From contig JALNYZ010000034.1 in NCBI GenBank assembly GCA_023229575.1, positions 1-41,220 on the forward strand: a stretch of 41,220 nt of DNA, given 5' to 3'. This DNA is from Prolixibacteraceae bacterium (GTDB lineage Bacteria > Bacteroidota > Bacteroidia > Bacteroidales > Prolixibacteraceae). This document shows positions 8,448-16,870 of the stretch, one piece after another. The position numbers and the translations under genes were made by a program. Each line of letters starts with the position of its first letter. Position 1 is the first letter of the stretch. A model generated the notes under the pieces. It worked only from the letters and a program-made list of their open reading frames with translations. It ran no database searches and had not been told where the DNA came from.

Positions 8448-9728
8448 TCATATATTGTTGGCCAACACTCCAGTTAGATTTCTTCTTGTGAATTGTTCGG
8501 CGCCCGTTGTTTCACTTTTGCAGGAACCTTTTTGTTCCTGTTCAAATATTTGATGGATGAAAAGGCTCATCTGTTCTATATCGTTGTAAGAAAACAATTT
8601 GCCGGCATTGCACCTTTGAACCAAAAGGTCCACATCACCTCCGACAGGGCCCATTGCAAGGATGGGCCTTTTGGCAGCCAGGTATTCGAAGAATTTGCCT
8701 GTTACAATTCCTCTGTTGTCAGGCGAATCAGGTATGGCCATCAGCAACAGGGAGGCATTCACCATCTGGCCAACGGCCTCCTTGTGTGGGATGTAACCAA
8801 GCACCTCGACCATTGAAGCGAGGTTTTTATTTTTGAACAAATTCAGGATCTCATCGGGAACATTGCCGACAAAACGGATTTTTATTTTGGCTTTAACCTC
8901 CCCGGGCAGGAGGTGGATGGCCTCAATAAACTGCTCGATCCGATAGCTCATCGAAATAGTCCCGGTATAGGTGATGGTGAAAAATTCGTTTTTGAGCAAA
9001 GCAACATTCTCAAAGTCAGATTCATCGTATCCATTTGGAATGACAGCGATTTTTTCTTCGGAGCCGGGAATTCTCCTGAGCAATAATTTCTTTACCTCTT
9101 CACTTACCGTGATAATTTTATCGGCGCCTGACAAGACCTTCTTCTCCATAGACCGGTCATATAACCTTGCTGGTAAAGAGTGGTAGAGTTCTTTGTAATA
9201 ATAGATGTCGGTCCAGGGATCCCTAAAATCGGCAATCCATCTGATTCCGGTTAGGTCTTTGATTTTTTGTCCGATCAGATGGGTCGAATGAGGTGGCCCG
9301 GAAGTGATCACAGATGCAATTTTTTCAGACTTTATCAATTCTAACGCTTTGTGCAATGCATATTTGTTCCATCCCCTTCTTGGATCCGGTACAAAGAGGT
9401 TTCCACGAACCAACCGCGAGAATTTCTCGAAGAGCGTAACTTTTTTCTGGTTGGAGAAGCCTCCGTAAGGGATCTCCTTTTTCCCCGTGAGACAACGATA
9501 GAGATTATAAGGTTCGAAGGTTTTGGTTTTGTATACACGGATGTCGGGATTTATTTCTGCCACCAGTGAATGGTCAAGCTGGGCATAGGAGGCCTGGTTT
9601 TCTTCTACAGTCAAAATTACAGGTGTACAGCCAAAATCCGGAAGGTATTTTGAAAATTTCAACCATCTCTGAACCCCCGCTCCGCCGCTGGGTGGCCAAT
9701 AGTAGGTAATTATCAGAACCTTTTTCAT
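8448..9728 (-). CDS. Family 4 glycosyltransferase
   Basis: The 426-residue product begins with MKKVLIITYYWPPSGGAGVQ, the N-terminal glycine-rich segment of GT-B family 4 enzymes (GT4_WbuB-like). The C-terminal half has TGKFFEYLAAKRPILAMGP at the position of the donor-binding motif, with E in FEYLAAK. Its start lies 3 bases after the tsaB stop, and the next GT4 gene follows 16 bases downstream, giving an operon tsaB - GT4 - GT4. The role in surface polysaccharide synthesis is inferred from family and neighbourhood. Confidence 0.87.
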   Translation of the reverse strand: MKKVLIITYYWPPSGGAGVQRWLKFSKYLPDFGCTPVILTVEENQASYAQLDHSLVAEINPDIRVYKTKTFEPYNLYRCLTGKKEIPYGGFSNQKKVTLFEKFSRLVRGNLFVPDPRRGWNKYALHKALELIKSEKIASVITSGPPHSTHLIGQKIKDLTGIRWIADFRDPWTDIYYYKELYHSLPARLYDRSMEKKVLSGADKIITVSEEVKKLLLRRIPGSEEKIAVIPNGYDESDFENVALLKNEFFTITYTGTISMSYRIEQFIEAIHLLPGEVKAKIKIRFVGNVPDEILNLFKNKNLASMVEVLGYIPHKEAVGQMVNASLLLMAIPDSPDNRGIVTGKFFEYLAAKRPILAMGPVGGDVDLLVQRCNAGKLFSYNDIEQMSLFIHQIFEQEQKGSCKSETTGAEQFTRRNLTGVLANNI

Positions 9729-9731
9729 CCG

Positions 9732-10472
9732 TTAATAATCATTTTGTACCCCTAATGAATTTGAATGAAAGATATTTTTTGTCGGAACTGTTGCAACAAA
9801 ATCTTTCAGGTAGAAAGGTTCATAATAAGCGACATCTACAAACCTTTCATTTTGGTAGGCTGTTTCGGCCAATTCGGCCATGTGGCTGGCGGAGGTGGTA
9901 ATGTTGTCCAGAAAAAGGGCATTGGGATGCTGGATCGAGGACTTGCACTTGTCGGCACCATTTCCAAAAAAAAGCATTTTGCGATTGACCATAAATTCCG
10001 AAAAGGAGAGGTGATCGATGATGTCTGCCTGTATGTTTCTGATTAGCTGCATATTTTGGTCATAAATAGCAGCGTACACCTCCATTCTTCTGGCATCAAT
10101 CATCGGACAGTAGTACAAAAGTTCATTTTTAACAGTTCCAATAGGTTGCATATTGCGAATAACATGATGTGCCATGGCTTCGAGTGAAGGGATGGCAATA
10201 AGGGGCAACCCTGCTGCATAGCACAGACCTTTGGCTGTGGAGACTCCGATTCGCAAACCTGTGTAGGAACCGGGGCCACCGGATACAGCAACGGCATCAA
10301 GTTGTTGAAAGTGTCTATTTTGGGCCTTCATCACCTCTTCAGCAAAGCAGGTGAGCAATAGCGCATGGTTCTTACCGCTCTTATCCTCCCGTTCCTCGAC
10401 GATGGTTCCACCGGTGGCTAATGCCACTGAACAAACCTCGGTAGATGTTTCCAAACAGAGAATAGATGCCAT
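9732..10472 (-). CDS. tsaB: tRNA threonylcarbamoyladenosine biosynthesis protein TsaB
   Basis: The 246-residue product has the ASKHA-fold N-terminus ILCLETSTEVCSVAL and the signature GGPGSYTGLRIGVSTAKGL (about 65-83) that marks TsaB. It is an inactive paralogue of TsaD and acts as the scaffold of the TsaBDE complex, which puts t6A at position 37 of ANN-decoding tRNAs. It is the first gene of a transcription unit running into two glycosyltransferases, a positional rather than functional link. The length is normal. Confidence 0.93.
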   Translation of the reverse strand: MASILCLETSTEVCSVALATGGTIVEEREDKSGKNHALLLTCFAEEVMKAQNRHFQQLDAVAVSGGPGSYTGLRIGVSTAKGLCYAAGLPLIAIPSLEAMAHHVIRNMQPIGTVKNELLYYCPMIDARRMEVYAAIYDQNMQLIRNIQADIIDHLSFSEFMVNRKMLFFGNGADKCKSSIQHPNALFLDNITTSASHMAELAETAYQNERFVDVAYYEPFYLKDFVATVPTKNIFHSNSLGVQNDY

Positions 10473-10658
10473 TGCTTTTTTTTACAAATATCTTAAATTA
10501 AAGGGAAATTGCGTTTTTTTGAAAAAATATTCAATTCTTTAAATCCTTTTTGAACTTTCTTTGTTTATAAGGGACATGCAATTGTGAAATTGCGGTAATT
10601 ACCCATAGGGTTTTTCGGAAACGATGCCTGTATGATCCCTTATTATACTAATTTGACC

Positions 10659-11414
10659 ATGGTAAAAGCAGTTATAATTGATGATGATTCAATCTCCAGA
10701 ATGGTATTAAAAGAGATTCTGAGAAAGACAATAGGAAATATTGAAATGTTGGGGGAGGCAAGTTCAGTTGTAGAAGGTGCGATTCTTATAGAGCGAGAAA
10801 ATCCTGATTTGGTTTTTTTGGACATCAGTATGCCAGACGGTACCGGATTTGATCTGTTGGACCGGTTAAAGAAAATTGATTTCAGGATCATCTTTATAAC
10901 AGCTTATAGTGAGTATGCCATAAAGGCCTTCAAATATTCTGCCTTCGACTATTTGATCAAACCCATTAATGTGGAAGAACTTATTAAAACGGTTGGCAGG
11001 ATTCCAAAAATTAGAAAGATAGAGACCAAAGTTGCGGTTAATGCTCTAAAAGCCAATCTTATGTCGCATGCTGAGCAAGGAGCAAAGACCATTGCATTGC
11101 CTGAATTAAATGGTTTTGCCATCATAGAGGCAGATAAAATTATCCGGTGTGAAGGGTTGCGTAATTACACCAGAATATTGTTCCATGAAGGGGACGAAAA
11201 AATCGTAAGCAGAACCTTACTGGAGTTCGAAAAGCTCCTGACACCATTGGGTTTTATAAGGATTCACAGAAGCCACCTTGTAAATTTGGCAAATGTTGTT
11301 CGTTATATCAAAGCCAATGGTGGGATGGTCGAGCTCAAAACAGGGGAGCAATTGAAGGTATCGCCCAAATACAAGGATGACCTCCTCAACAAACTTCTGT
11401 ACAATAAGTTGTAA
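10659..11414 (+). CDS. LytTR-family response regulator (orphan)
   Basis: From the ATG at 10659 the protein (251 residues) starts MVKAVIIDDD, the usual receiver start; an in-frame ATG 27 bases upstream would add a non-conserved tail. The receiver domain has D9/D10, phospho-acceptor D55 (LVFLDISMPD), T81 and K101. The C-terminal LytTR DNA-binding domain (about 150-250) includes GLRNYTRI, FIRIHRSHLVNL and a VSPKYKDDL end. No histidine kinase is adjacent, so the partner is encoded elsewhere. It converges on the phosphorylase gene with only 9 bases between stops and no visible terminator. Confidence 0.92.
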   Translation: MVKAVIIDDDSISRMVLKEILRKTIGNIEMLGEASSVVEGAILIERENPDLVFLDISMPDGTGFDLLDRLKKIDFRIIFITAYSEYAIKAFKYSAFDYLIKPINVEELIKTVGRIPKIRKIETKVAVNALKANLMSHAEQGAKTIALPELNGFAIIEADKIIRCEGLRNYTRILFHEGDEKIVSRTLLEFEKLLTPLGFIRIHRSHLVNLANVVRYIKANGGMVELKTGEQLKVSPKYKDDLLNKLLYNKL

Positions 11415-11423
11415 TTCAGCAGA

Positions 11424-14018
11424 TTAAAGCCATTTGAGTATCCTGAAGTCCTGACGGTTCGGTAGGGCGCTGTTTTTCGCATATATCCTCAAACCATAGT
11501 TGTAGCTACCTGGTTTTTTCAGGGTTAGTTCAAGGAGGTAATGGGCAAGATTGTCTGATTGCTTCTCGACAGAAAAGTCATATTTAGCCACGAAATGGGG
11601 CTGATCTGTTCCTGTAGCGACAATCAATTCAACGCCGATTTCCCCGGCCGAAAGACCCTTTAAATCGAGGGTGACCCTTGAAGGATAAATTTTCCCCATT
11701 TCGTAGGTATTTGTGATGCCATCGGCTACCTGAATGCTTTTTACCTCGATGGTATTCCAGGCATCAAGTATTTTTGATTTCCAGGCTGCCAAATCTTTGG
11801 CCTGCTTGAAATTATCCGCGATAAGAAGTCCTGTCCTATGTGCCTGAGGAAGATAGTATCGGGTAAAGTAATCTTTCATCATCCTTTTGGTGGTAAACAG
11901 TGGCACTACTTCTGCAAAAGTGTTTTTGATGAAGTCGACCCAAAGGACAGGGATATTTTTGTCGTTGCGGTAATAATACGCAGGAACCACTTCGTTTTCG
12001 AGGATTCCGTAGATGGCTTCAGAATCGAGTTCATCCTGAAGTTCCGGATTGTCGAATGAATTTTCGAGTGGCAATGACCAGCCGGCATCTTGCTTGAAGC
12101 CTTCGACCCACCAGCCATCCAATACTGAAAAGTGAAGGGTGCCATTCATGACCCCTTTTTCGCCTGAAGTACCAGATGCTTCTAGCGGCCTGGTTGGGGT
12201 ATTCATCCAGACATCGCAACCCTGGACCAACATCTTGGCGATGTTCATGTCGTAGTTCTGAACGAAAAGGATACGGCCCACAAATTCAGGACGTTTTGAA
12301 ATGTCAATGATGTATTTAATCAAATCCTGACCAGCTTTATCGGCAGGATGTGCCTTCCCTGCGAAAAGAAATTGTACCGGTCGGTCGGGGTTGTTGATGA
12401 TCTTAGCCAAACGGTCCAGGTCCCTGAAAAGCAGGTGCGCCCTTTTGTAGGTGGCAAAACGCCTTGCAAAGCCTATCGTAAGGGCCCTTGGATTCAATTT
12501 AGAAATGGCTTCAGAAATATATTTTGGATTCTCGTTCCGTTGGATATTGATGTCGGTAAACCTTCTTTTGATGAATTCTATCAGCTGTTCGCGAAGTTTC
12601 GACTTGGTATCCCAGATTAGCTTGTCCTGAACCTTGTAAATGTTTCTCCAGGCACGCATCTCTCCACCCTCTTCATATTCGTGGATATCTTCTGCCATCT
12701 CCTCGGCTGAGAGGATTTGATCGTGCACTGTTTTCCATTCAGGTGCTGCCCAGGTTGGATAGTGAACACCATTGGTAACATACCCGATGTTATCCAGCTC
12801 TTCCGGAAGGAAGCCCTTGTATAATTCGCTCAAAAGTTGTTTGCTTACATCTCCATGGAGTTTGCTTACACCGTTGATTGATTGTGAAAGATTGGAAGCC
12901 AGAAAACTCATGTTGAACTTCCCCTCGTTACTATCGGCTTTACCGAGCAGCATCAGCTCATCCATGGTTATTCCCAATTGATCGGCTACCGGATTCATGT
13001 AGGATTTAAAGAGATCATCCGGAAATGAGTCGTGACCTGCAGGAACCGGGGTATGCGTTGTAAATAAGGTTGATGCCCTGACTACTTCTTTGGCTTCGGA
13101 ATAATTCAGTGAAGATTTGTTCTTAATGTTGGAGATGCGTTCGAGGCCGATAAAGGCCGCATGTCCTTCGTTGCAATGGTAAATATCAGATTGAATTCCA
13201 AGTCTTTCCAATGCCCTGATTCCACCCAGACCGAGTACCATCTCCTGTTTCAGACGGTTTTCGTTGTCACCGCCGTAGAGATGATGGGTGATTGCGCGGT
13301 CTTCATCCTGGTTGTTTTCGGTATCCGTATCCAGCAGATAGAGTTTGACATTTCCGACGTTTACATACCAGACACGCACTAAAACGATGCGATCGGGCAT
13401 TTTTACTTCAACATTGATCCATTCTCCCTTTTCATCGAGAGCGGGTTGAATAGGTATTTTTGAAAAATGTTCGGGTTCATAAGTGGCAAGTTGTTCTCCA
13501 TTCGTGGATATGACCTGTTTGAAATAGCCATAACGGTACAACAATCCTATTGCTGTCATATCCACTTTTGAGTCGCTGGCTTCTTTCAGGTAATCGCCGG
13601 CCAGAACGCCCAGGCCGCCGGAGTATATTTTCAGACTCGAGTGGAGACCAAATTCCATACTGAAATAGGCTATTTTCGGTCCGCGTAATTTCTTTCGTTC
13701 CTTAAGATACTTGGTGAATTGAATTTCAACGGATTTCATCCTGAGTACAAACGCCTCATCACTCTTTAGTTCGATAAACCGATCGTGACTGGTTTGTTCC
13801 AATAAGACGATCGGATTGTGTTCGCACTTTTCCCAAATCACCGGATCAATCTCATTAAAAAGTGCCCTGGCATCTACATTCCAGACCCACCAAAGGTTTC
13901 TGGAGATAGTGCGCAGGGAGGTAAGTTCGGCCGGCAAGGCAGATTCCACAATGATTTTTTTCCAGGTAGGGTTGCTATTTTCGGGTTGTCTCAGGTTCTT
14001 AAAATATGTCTCTTCCAT
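11424..14018 (-). CDS. glgP: Alpha-glucan phosphorylase (GT35, DUF3417-type)
   Basis: This 864-residue enzyme releases glucose-1-phosphate from alpha-1,4-glucans. An N-terminal DUF3417 domain (about 20-115, with RNLWWVWN) precedes the phosphorylase core, marked by YFSMEFGLHSSLKIYSGGLG (118-137). The pyridoxal-phosphate lysine is K621 in EASGTSGEKGVMNG, and LDGWWVEG follows. This is the shorter phosphorylase form of archaea and many bacteria rather than the E. coli MalP type. It is the last gene of the alpha-glucan cluster and is separated from GH57 by a strong hairpin, so its level may be set independently. Confidence 0.9.
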   Translation of the reverse strand: MEETYFKNLRQPENSNPTWKKIIVESALPAELTSLRTISRNLWWVWNVDARALFNEIDPVIWEKCEHNPIVLLEQTSHDRFIELKSDEAFVLRMKSVEIQFTKYLKERKKLRGPKIAYFSMEFGLHSSLKIYSGGLGVLAGDYLKEASDSKVDMTAIGLLYRYGYFKQVISTNGEQLATYEPEHFSKIPIQPALDEKGEWINVEVKMPDRIVLVRVWYVNVGNVKLYLLDTDTENNQDEDRAITHHLYGGDNENRLKQEMVLGLGGIRALERLGIQSDIYHCNEGHAAFIGLERISNIKNKSSLNYSEAKEVVRASTLFTTHTPVPAGHDSFPDDLFKSYMNPVADQLGITMDELMLLGKADSNEGKFNMSFLASNLSQSINGVSKLHGDVSKQLLSELYKGFLPEELDNIGYVTNGVHYPTWAAPEWKTVHDQILSAEEMAEDIHEYEEGGEMRAWRNIYKVQDKLIWDTKSKLREQLIEFIKRRFTDINIQRNENPKYISEAISKLNPRALTIGFARRFATYKRAHLLFRDLDRLAKIINNPDRPVQFLFAGKAHPADKAGQDLIKYIIDISKRPEFVGRILFVQNYDMNIAKMLVQGCDVWMNTPTRPLEASGTSGEKGVMNGTLHFSVLDGWWVEGFKQDAGWSLPLENSFDNPELQDELDSEAIYGILENEVVPAYYYRNDKNIPVLWVDFIKNTFAEVVPLFTTKRMMKDYFTRYYLPQAHRTGLLIADNFKQAKDLAAWKSKILDAWNTIEVKSIQVADGITNTYEMGKIYPSRVTLDLKGLSAGEIGVELIVATGTDQPHFVAKYDFSVEKQSDNLAHYLLELTLKKPGSYNYGLRIYAKNSALPNRQDFRILKWL

Positions 14019-14041
14019 TCTTCGAATATATTAACAAGAAA

Positions 14042-14058
14042 GACACCTCGATGGTGTC
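14042..14058. terminator. Small hairpin in the leader of the phosphorylase gene
   Basis: GACACC-tcgat-GGTGTC is followed on the + strand by AATTTTTT. On the gene's own strand it lies 24 bases before the phosphorylase start codon. It could be an antisense terminator or a translational leader structure; the stem is short. Confidence 0.35.
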
Positions 14059-14102
14059 AATTTTTTGAATTGCAATGATACCATTTTCAGTGGTCTTTTT
14101 AA

Positions 14103-14143
14103 TATAAATACGGAATCATTTGTATAATGATTCCGTATTTATA
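14103..14143. terminator. Strong hairpin between GH57 and phosphorylase genes
   Basis: Perfect 18-bp arms (14103-14120 and 14126-14143) surround a 5-base loop. On the minus strand it follows the GH57 stop by 23 bases and is followed by an A/T-rich tract without a clean U run. It is either a partial terminator or an mRNA-stability element within the glucan operon. Confidence 0.65.
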
Positions 14144-14166
14144 ACATTTTCTTTACATTAGGCCAT

Positions 14167-15546
14167 TTATTTGGCAGCGCTTTTCCTGGGAGGTTTTGGT
14201 TTTGATTCAACCTTGGTTGCTGCCTTTGCTTTTGTTTTAGCGGCTTTCGGAGCCGGCTTACTGAGTTTTTTTATGACCAGTTCCGCCTCTTCCAGTTTCC
14301 TGGATTTTTCTTCAATTGACAGCTTGAGTTTGGTCAATTCTACTTCATATTCCGATAAGGGAACCAATTTGTTCAATCGCAAGGTAAAATCACTCAATAC
14401 ATTCATGTAGTTGATAAAAGCTTCATAAGGGCTGCCAAATGGATTGAAAAATTTATGGACTTCACCATCGGAGAAGAATTTGGTACACATATAGTAAAGG
14501 TGGTCATTCGACTGAAGGTAGATCCAATCTTTCGTAATTTGAGGATCGGTGCATTGTTTGACCCTCTCTTTAAGCGCATAAAGGTGATTAAATGCTTCTT
14601 TTTGAAGTTCATTGCCCAGCCATGCTGAAAGGTCCCTCTCCTCATCGGCCCATGAAATCGGATGAAGTACATGAACAGAAGAGACCGGTTGAAGCATTTT
14701 CACAGCTTCACTTGGGGTAGAGAAAGTAAGTTCTTTGGTCTTTAATATCATTTCGGGGAGGGAATCGAGGAAGTCAAAAATCCCTGAATTTTTCTTTTGA
14801 ATCTCTCCAAATGTCTCGTAATTAAGGAAGATGTTTACGATCTCCTCTTGTTTTGGAAGATCAACCAACCAGGTTGTCATCTTGGATGCAGTAAGCGGAT
14901 ATTCACTCCAGGAGGAGTTGGAGAAACGGAATGAAAGGTCGTCACTGAGCCTGTGGTTACGCATCAACACTTTTTGTCTTGGATTTAGTGCATTGCAATA
15001 GAGGAAATTAGGGCTCTTCCAGCCAAGAATATGTTTGGCGCCTTCGGTGAGAATTGTTTCAAAACCCATCCGGTAGATTAAGTCGCCCAGTTCATCGGAG
15101 TATATCAGCTCGGAGTTTCTGAATACTTTTGGTCTTTGCAGAAAAAGTTCTTCGATCAGGTCGTCGTGCATTTTGACCTGTTTGGCGAAAAGCTGTTCAT
15201 CGACCATGGATACCAGTGAATTGGCAAATGTGCCCGATAGAAATTCTACTGCCCCGGTAGCTGCCAACTCTTTGAAGGAATCGATTACTTCAGGCGCATA
15301 CAATTTGAATTGGTCCAATGCCACACCAGAAATGGAGAATGATACTTTGAATTTCCCTTTACTCTTTTTGATTTGCTTCAGAAGAATATGATTGGCAGGC
15401 AGATAGCAATTGTCTGCAATTTTGCGCATAATCGTTTCATTGGCATAGTCATCGTAATAATAGGAATCATTCCCGATATCGAAAAAACGATACTTGCGGT
15501 AGCGAAATGGCTGGTGAATCTGAAAATTTAGGCAGATTGTCTTCAT
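14167..15546 (-). CDS. GH57 alpha-amylase-like protein with Lys/Ala/Pro-rich tail
   Basis: The 459-residue product has the GH57 N-terminal motif H11-Q12-P13 and a motif RNSELIYSDELG (143-154) whose E146 fits the nucleophile position. At the fourth conserved motif it reads LNYETFGEIQ (about 241-250), where active family members, as I remember them, have Asp before YETFGEH; Asn stands there instead. A coiled-coil-like helix (about 395-428) leads into a C-terminal tail of about 30 residues made almost only of Lys, Ala, Pro and Thr. No signal peptide is seen, so it is cytoplasmic. Position between GT4 and phosphorylase indicates an alpha-glucan substrate. It may be an active amylase or branching-type enzyme, or a non-catalytic glucan-binding relative. 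Confidence 0.82.
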   Translation of the reverse strand: MKTICLNFQIHQPFRYRKYRFFDIGNDSYYYDDYANETIMRKIADNCYLPANHILLKQIKKSKGKFKVSFSISGVALDQFKLYAPEVIDSFKELAATGAVEFLSGTFANSLVSMVDEQLFAKQVKMHDDLIEELFLQRPKVFRNSELIYSDELGDLIYRMGFETILTEGAKHILGWKSPNFLYCNALNPRQKVLMRNHRLSDDLSFRFSNSSWSEYPLTASKMTTWLVDLPKQEEIVNIFLNYETFGEIQKKNSGIFDFLDSLPEMILKTKELTFSTPSEAVKMLQPVSSVHVLHPISWADEERDLSAWLGNELQKEAFNHLYALKERVKQCTDPQITKDWIYLQSNDHLYYMCTKFFSDGEVHKFFNPFGSPYEAFINYMNVLSDFTLRLNKLVPLSEYEVELTKLKLSIEEKSRKLEEAELVIKKLSKPAPKAAKTKAKAATKVESKPKPPRKSAAK

Positions 15547-15570
15547 GGTTTGAACTATTATCGATGTAAC

Positions 15571-16860
15571 TTATCTGATTGCTTTTTTGTAAACTTCACG
15601 AACGTGCGCAGCGGAATGTTTCCACTGCAGGTTATCAACCTCTACCCTGCCGAACTTTCTGAACATCGCGGAAAGTGCAGGGTATTTGATGATCCCGTAA
15701 ATGGCATCAGCCATGGCATTGATATCCCAAAAGTCGACTTTGATTGCATGGGTCAGGATTTCGGCAACACCCGATTGTTTGGAGATAATTACCGGCACAT
15801 CTGTCATCATCGCCTCCAGCGGAGAGATGCCAAAGGGTTCAGAAACTGAAGGCATCACGTACACATCGCTCATCCTGAACATTTCAAAGACATCGTCCCC
15901 TTTGAGGAAACCGGTATAATGGAACCGGTCAGATATACCGAGCCTGGCCGTTCTGCGAATCATCTTTTCCATCATGTCGCCACTTCCTGCCATCACAAAA
16001 CGCACGTTTTCAGTGCGTTTCAGTACCTGATATGCTGCTTCGATGAAATATTCAGGCCCTTTTTGCATGGTAATCCTGCCAAGAAAAGTGACAATTTTGT
16101 CATCGATTCCCCTTTTAAACTGCTCACTCTCTTTGTTCTCGACCGGTTCGACGGCATTGTAGACAGTGGTTATTTTATCAGGATTGATACCATATTTCTC
16201 GATGACAATTTTTCTGGTGAGGTTGCTCACGGTAATGATCTGATCGGCAATTTCCATCCCTTCCCTTTCGAGGGCGTAAACTTTTGGGTTAACGCTTCCG
16301 CCGCTGCGGTCGAAATCGGTAGCATGGACATGGATAACCAGCGGCTTTCCGCTTACTCGTTTTGCGGCTATCCCGGCAGGATAAGCCAGCCAATCGTGTG
16401 CATGAATGACATCAAAGTCGTATTCACGTCCAATGTATTCGGCAACGATGGCGTAGTTGGCAATCTCTTCATGGAGGTTTGCGCCGTATTTCCCGGTAAA
16501 GGGAATTTTGCCATGGACATCCGTTTGTACAAATCTGGTCGATGCAGACAATCTTTTCTGGGTCAATTGCCAAAATTCTTCAGGATCGGAGTATGGGACC
16601 AGATTGGACCTCACTTCTGAAACGTCAATTTGCTTGTCAAGATGGTGTATATTGACATGCTTTCGCGTAATTGTGATTTCGTTGGCGCCGATGATTTTCT
16701 CTACTGCCGTGTCATCTTCGTCGCCATATGCTTTAGGTACGACAAAGAGCACCTCTATGTCGTCGAATTGTGCCAATCCTTTTGTCAGGCCAAAACTTGC
16801 TGTGCCTAATCCACCGCTAATATGAGGAGGAAATTCCCAGCCAAACATCAATACCTTCAT
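15571..16860 (-). CDS. GT4 glycosyltransferase, glycogen-synthase-like
   Basis: The 429-residue product starts MKVLMFGWEFPPHISGGLG, the N-terminal glycine-rich loop of GT4/GT5 glucan synthases. It has VIHAHDWLAYPAG in the middle, TFLGRITMQKGPEYFIEA at the domain hinge and SVSEPFGISPLEAM with the EX7E pair near the C-terminus. It lies 10 bases after the debranching-enzyme stop and 24 before GH57, in one operon of alpha-glucan metabolism. The likely reaction is alpha-1,4-glucan elongation from a nucleotide-glucose. It is not the classical GlgA, and donor preference cannot be read from sequence. Confidence 0.87.
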   Translation of the reverse strand: MKVLMFGWEFPPHISGGLGTASFGLTKGLAQFDDIEVLFVVPKAYGDEDDTAVEKIIGANEITITRKHVNIHHLDKQIDVSEVRSNLVPYSDPEEFWQLTQKRLSASTRFVQTDVHGKIPFTGKYGANLHEEIANYAIVAEYIGREYDFDVIHAHDWLAYPAGIAAKRVSGKPLVIHVHATDFDRSGGSVNPKVYALEREGMEIADQIITVSNLTRKIVIEKYGINPDKITTVYNAVEPVENKESEQFKRGIDDKIVTFLGRITMQKGPEYFIEAAYQVLKRTENVRFVMAGSGDMMEKMIRRTARLGISDRFHYTGFLKGDDVFEMFRMSDVYVMPSVSEPFGISPLEAMMTDVPVIISKQSGVAEILTHAIKVDFWDINAMADAIYGIIKYPALSAMFRKFGRVEVDNLQWKHSAAHVREVYKKAIR

Positions 16861-16870
16861 ATCTTTTGGG

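Noticed and set aside
10641..10656. Promoter-like ATACTAATTTGA word before the LytTR gene (also near 30354 before the ABC operon)
   Set aside because: It does not fit TAnnTTTG spacing, and in the first case it lies only a few bases from the start codon.
15919..16620. 233-codon open frame on the plus strand
   Set aside because: It lies fully antisense to the GT4 glucan-synthase-like gene, whose motifs are intact; a shadow frame.
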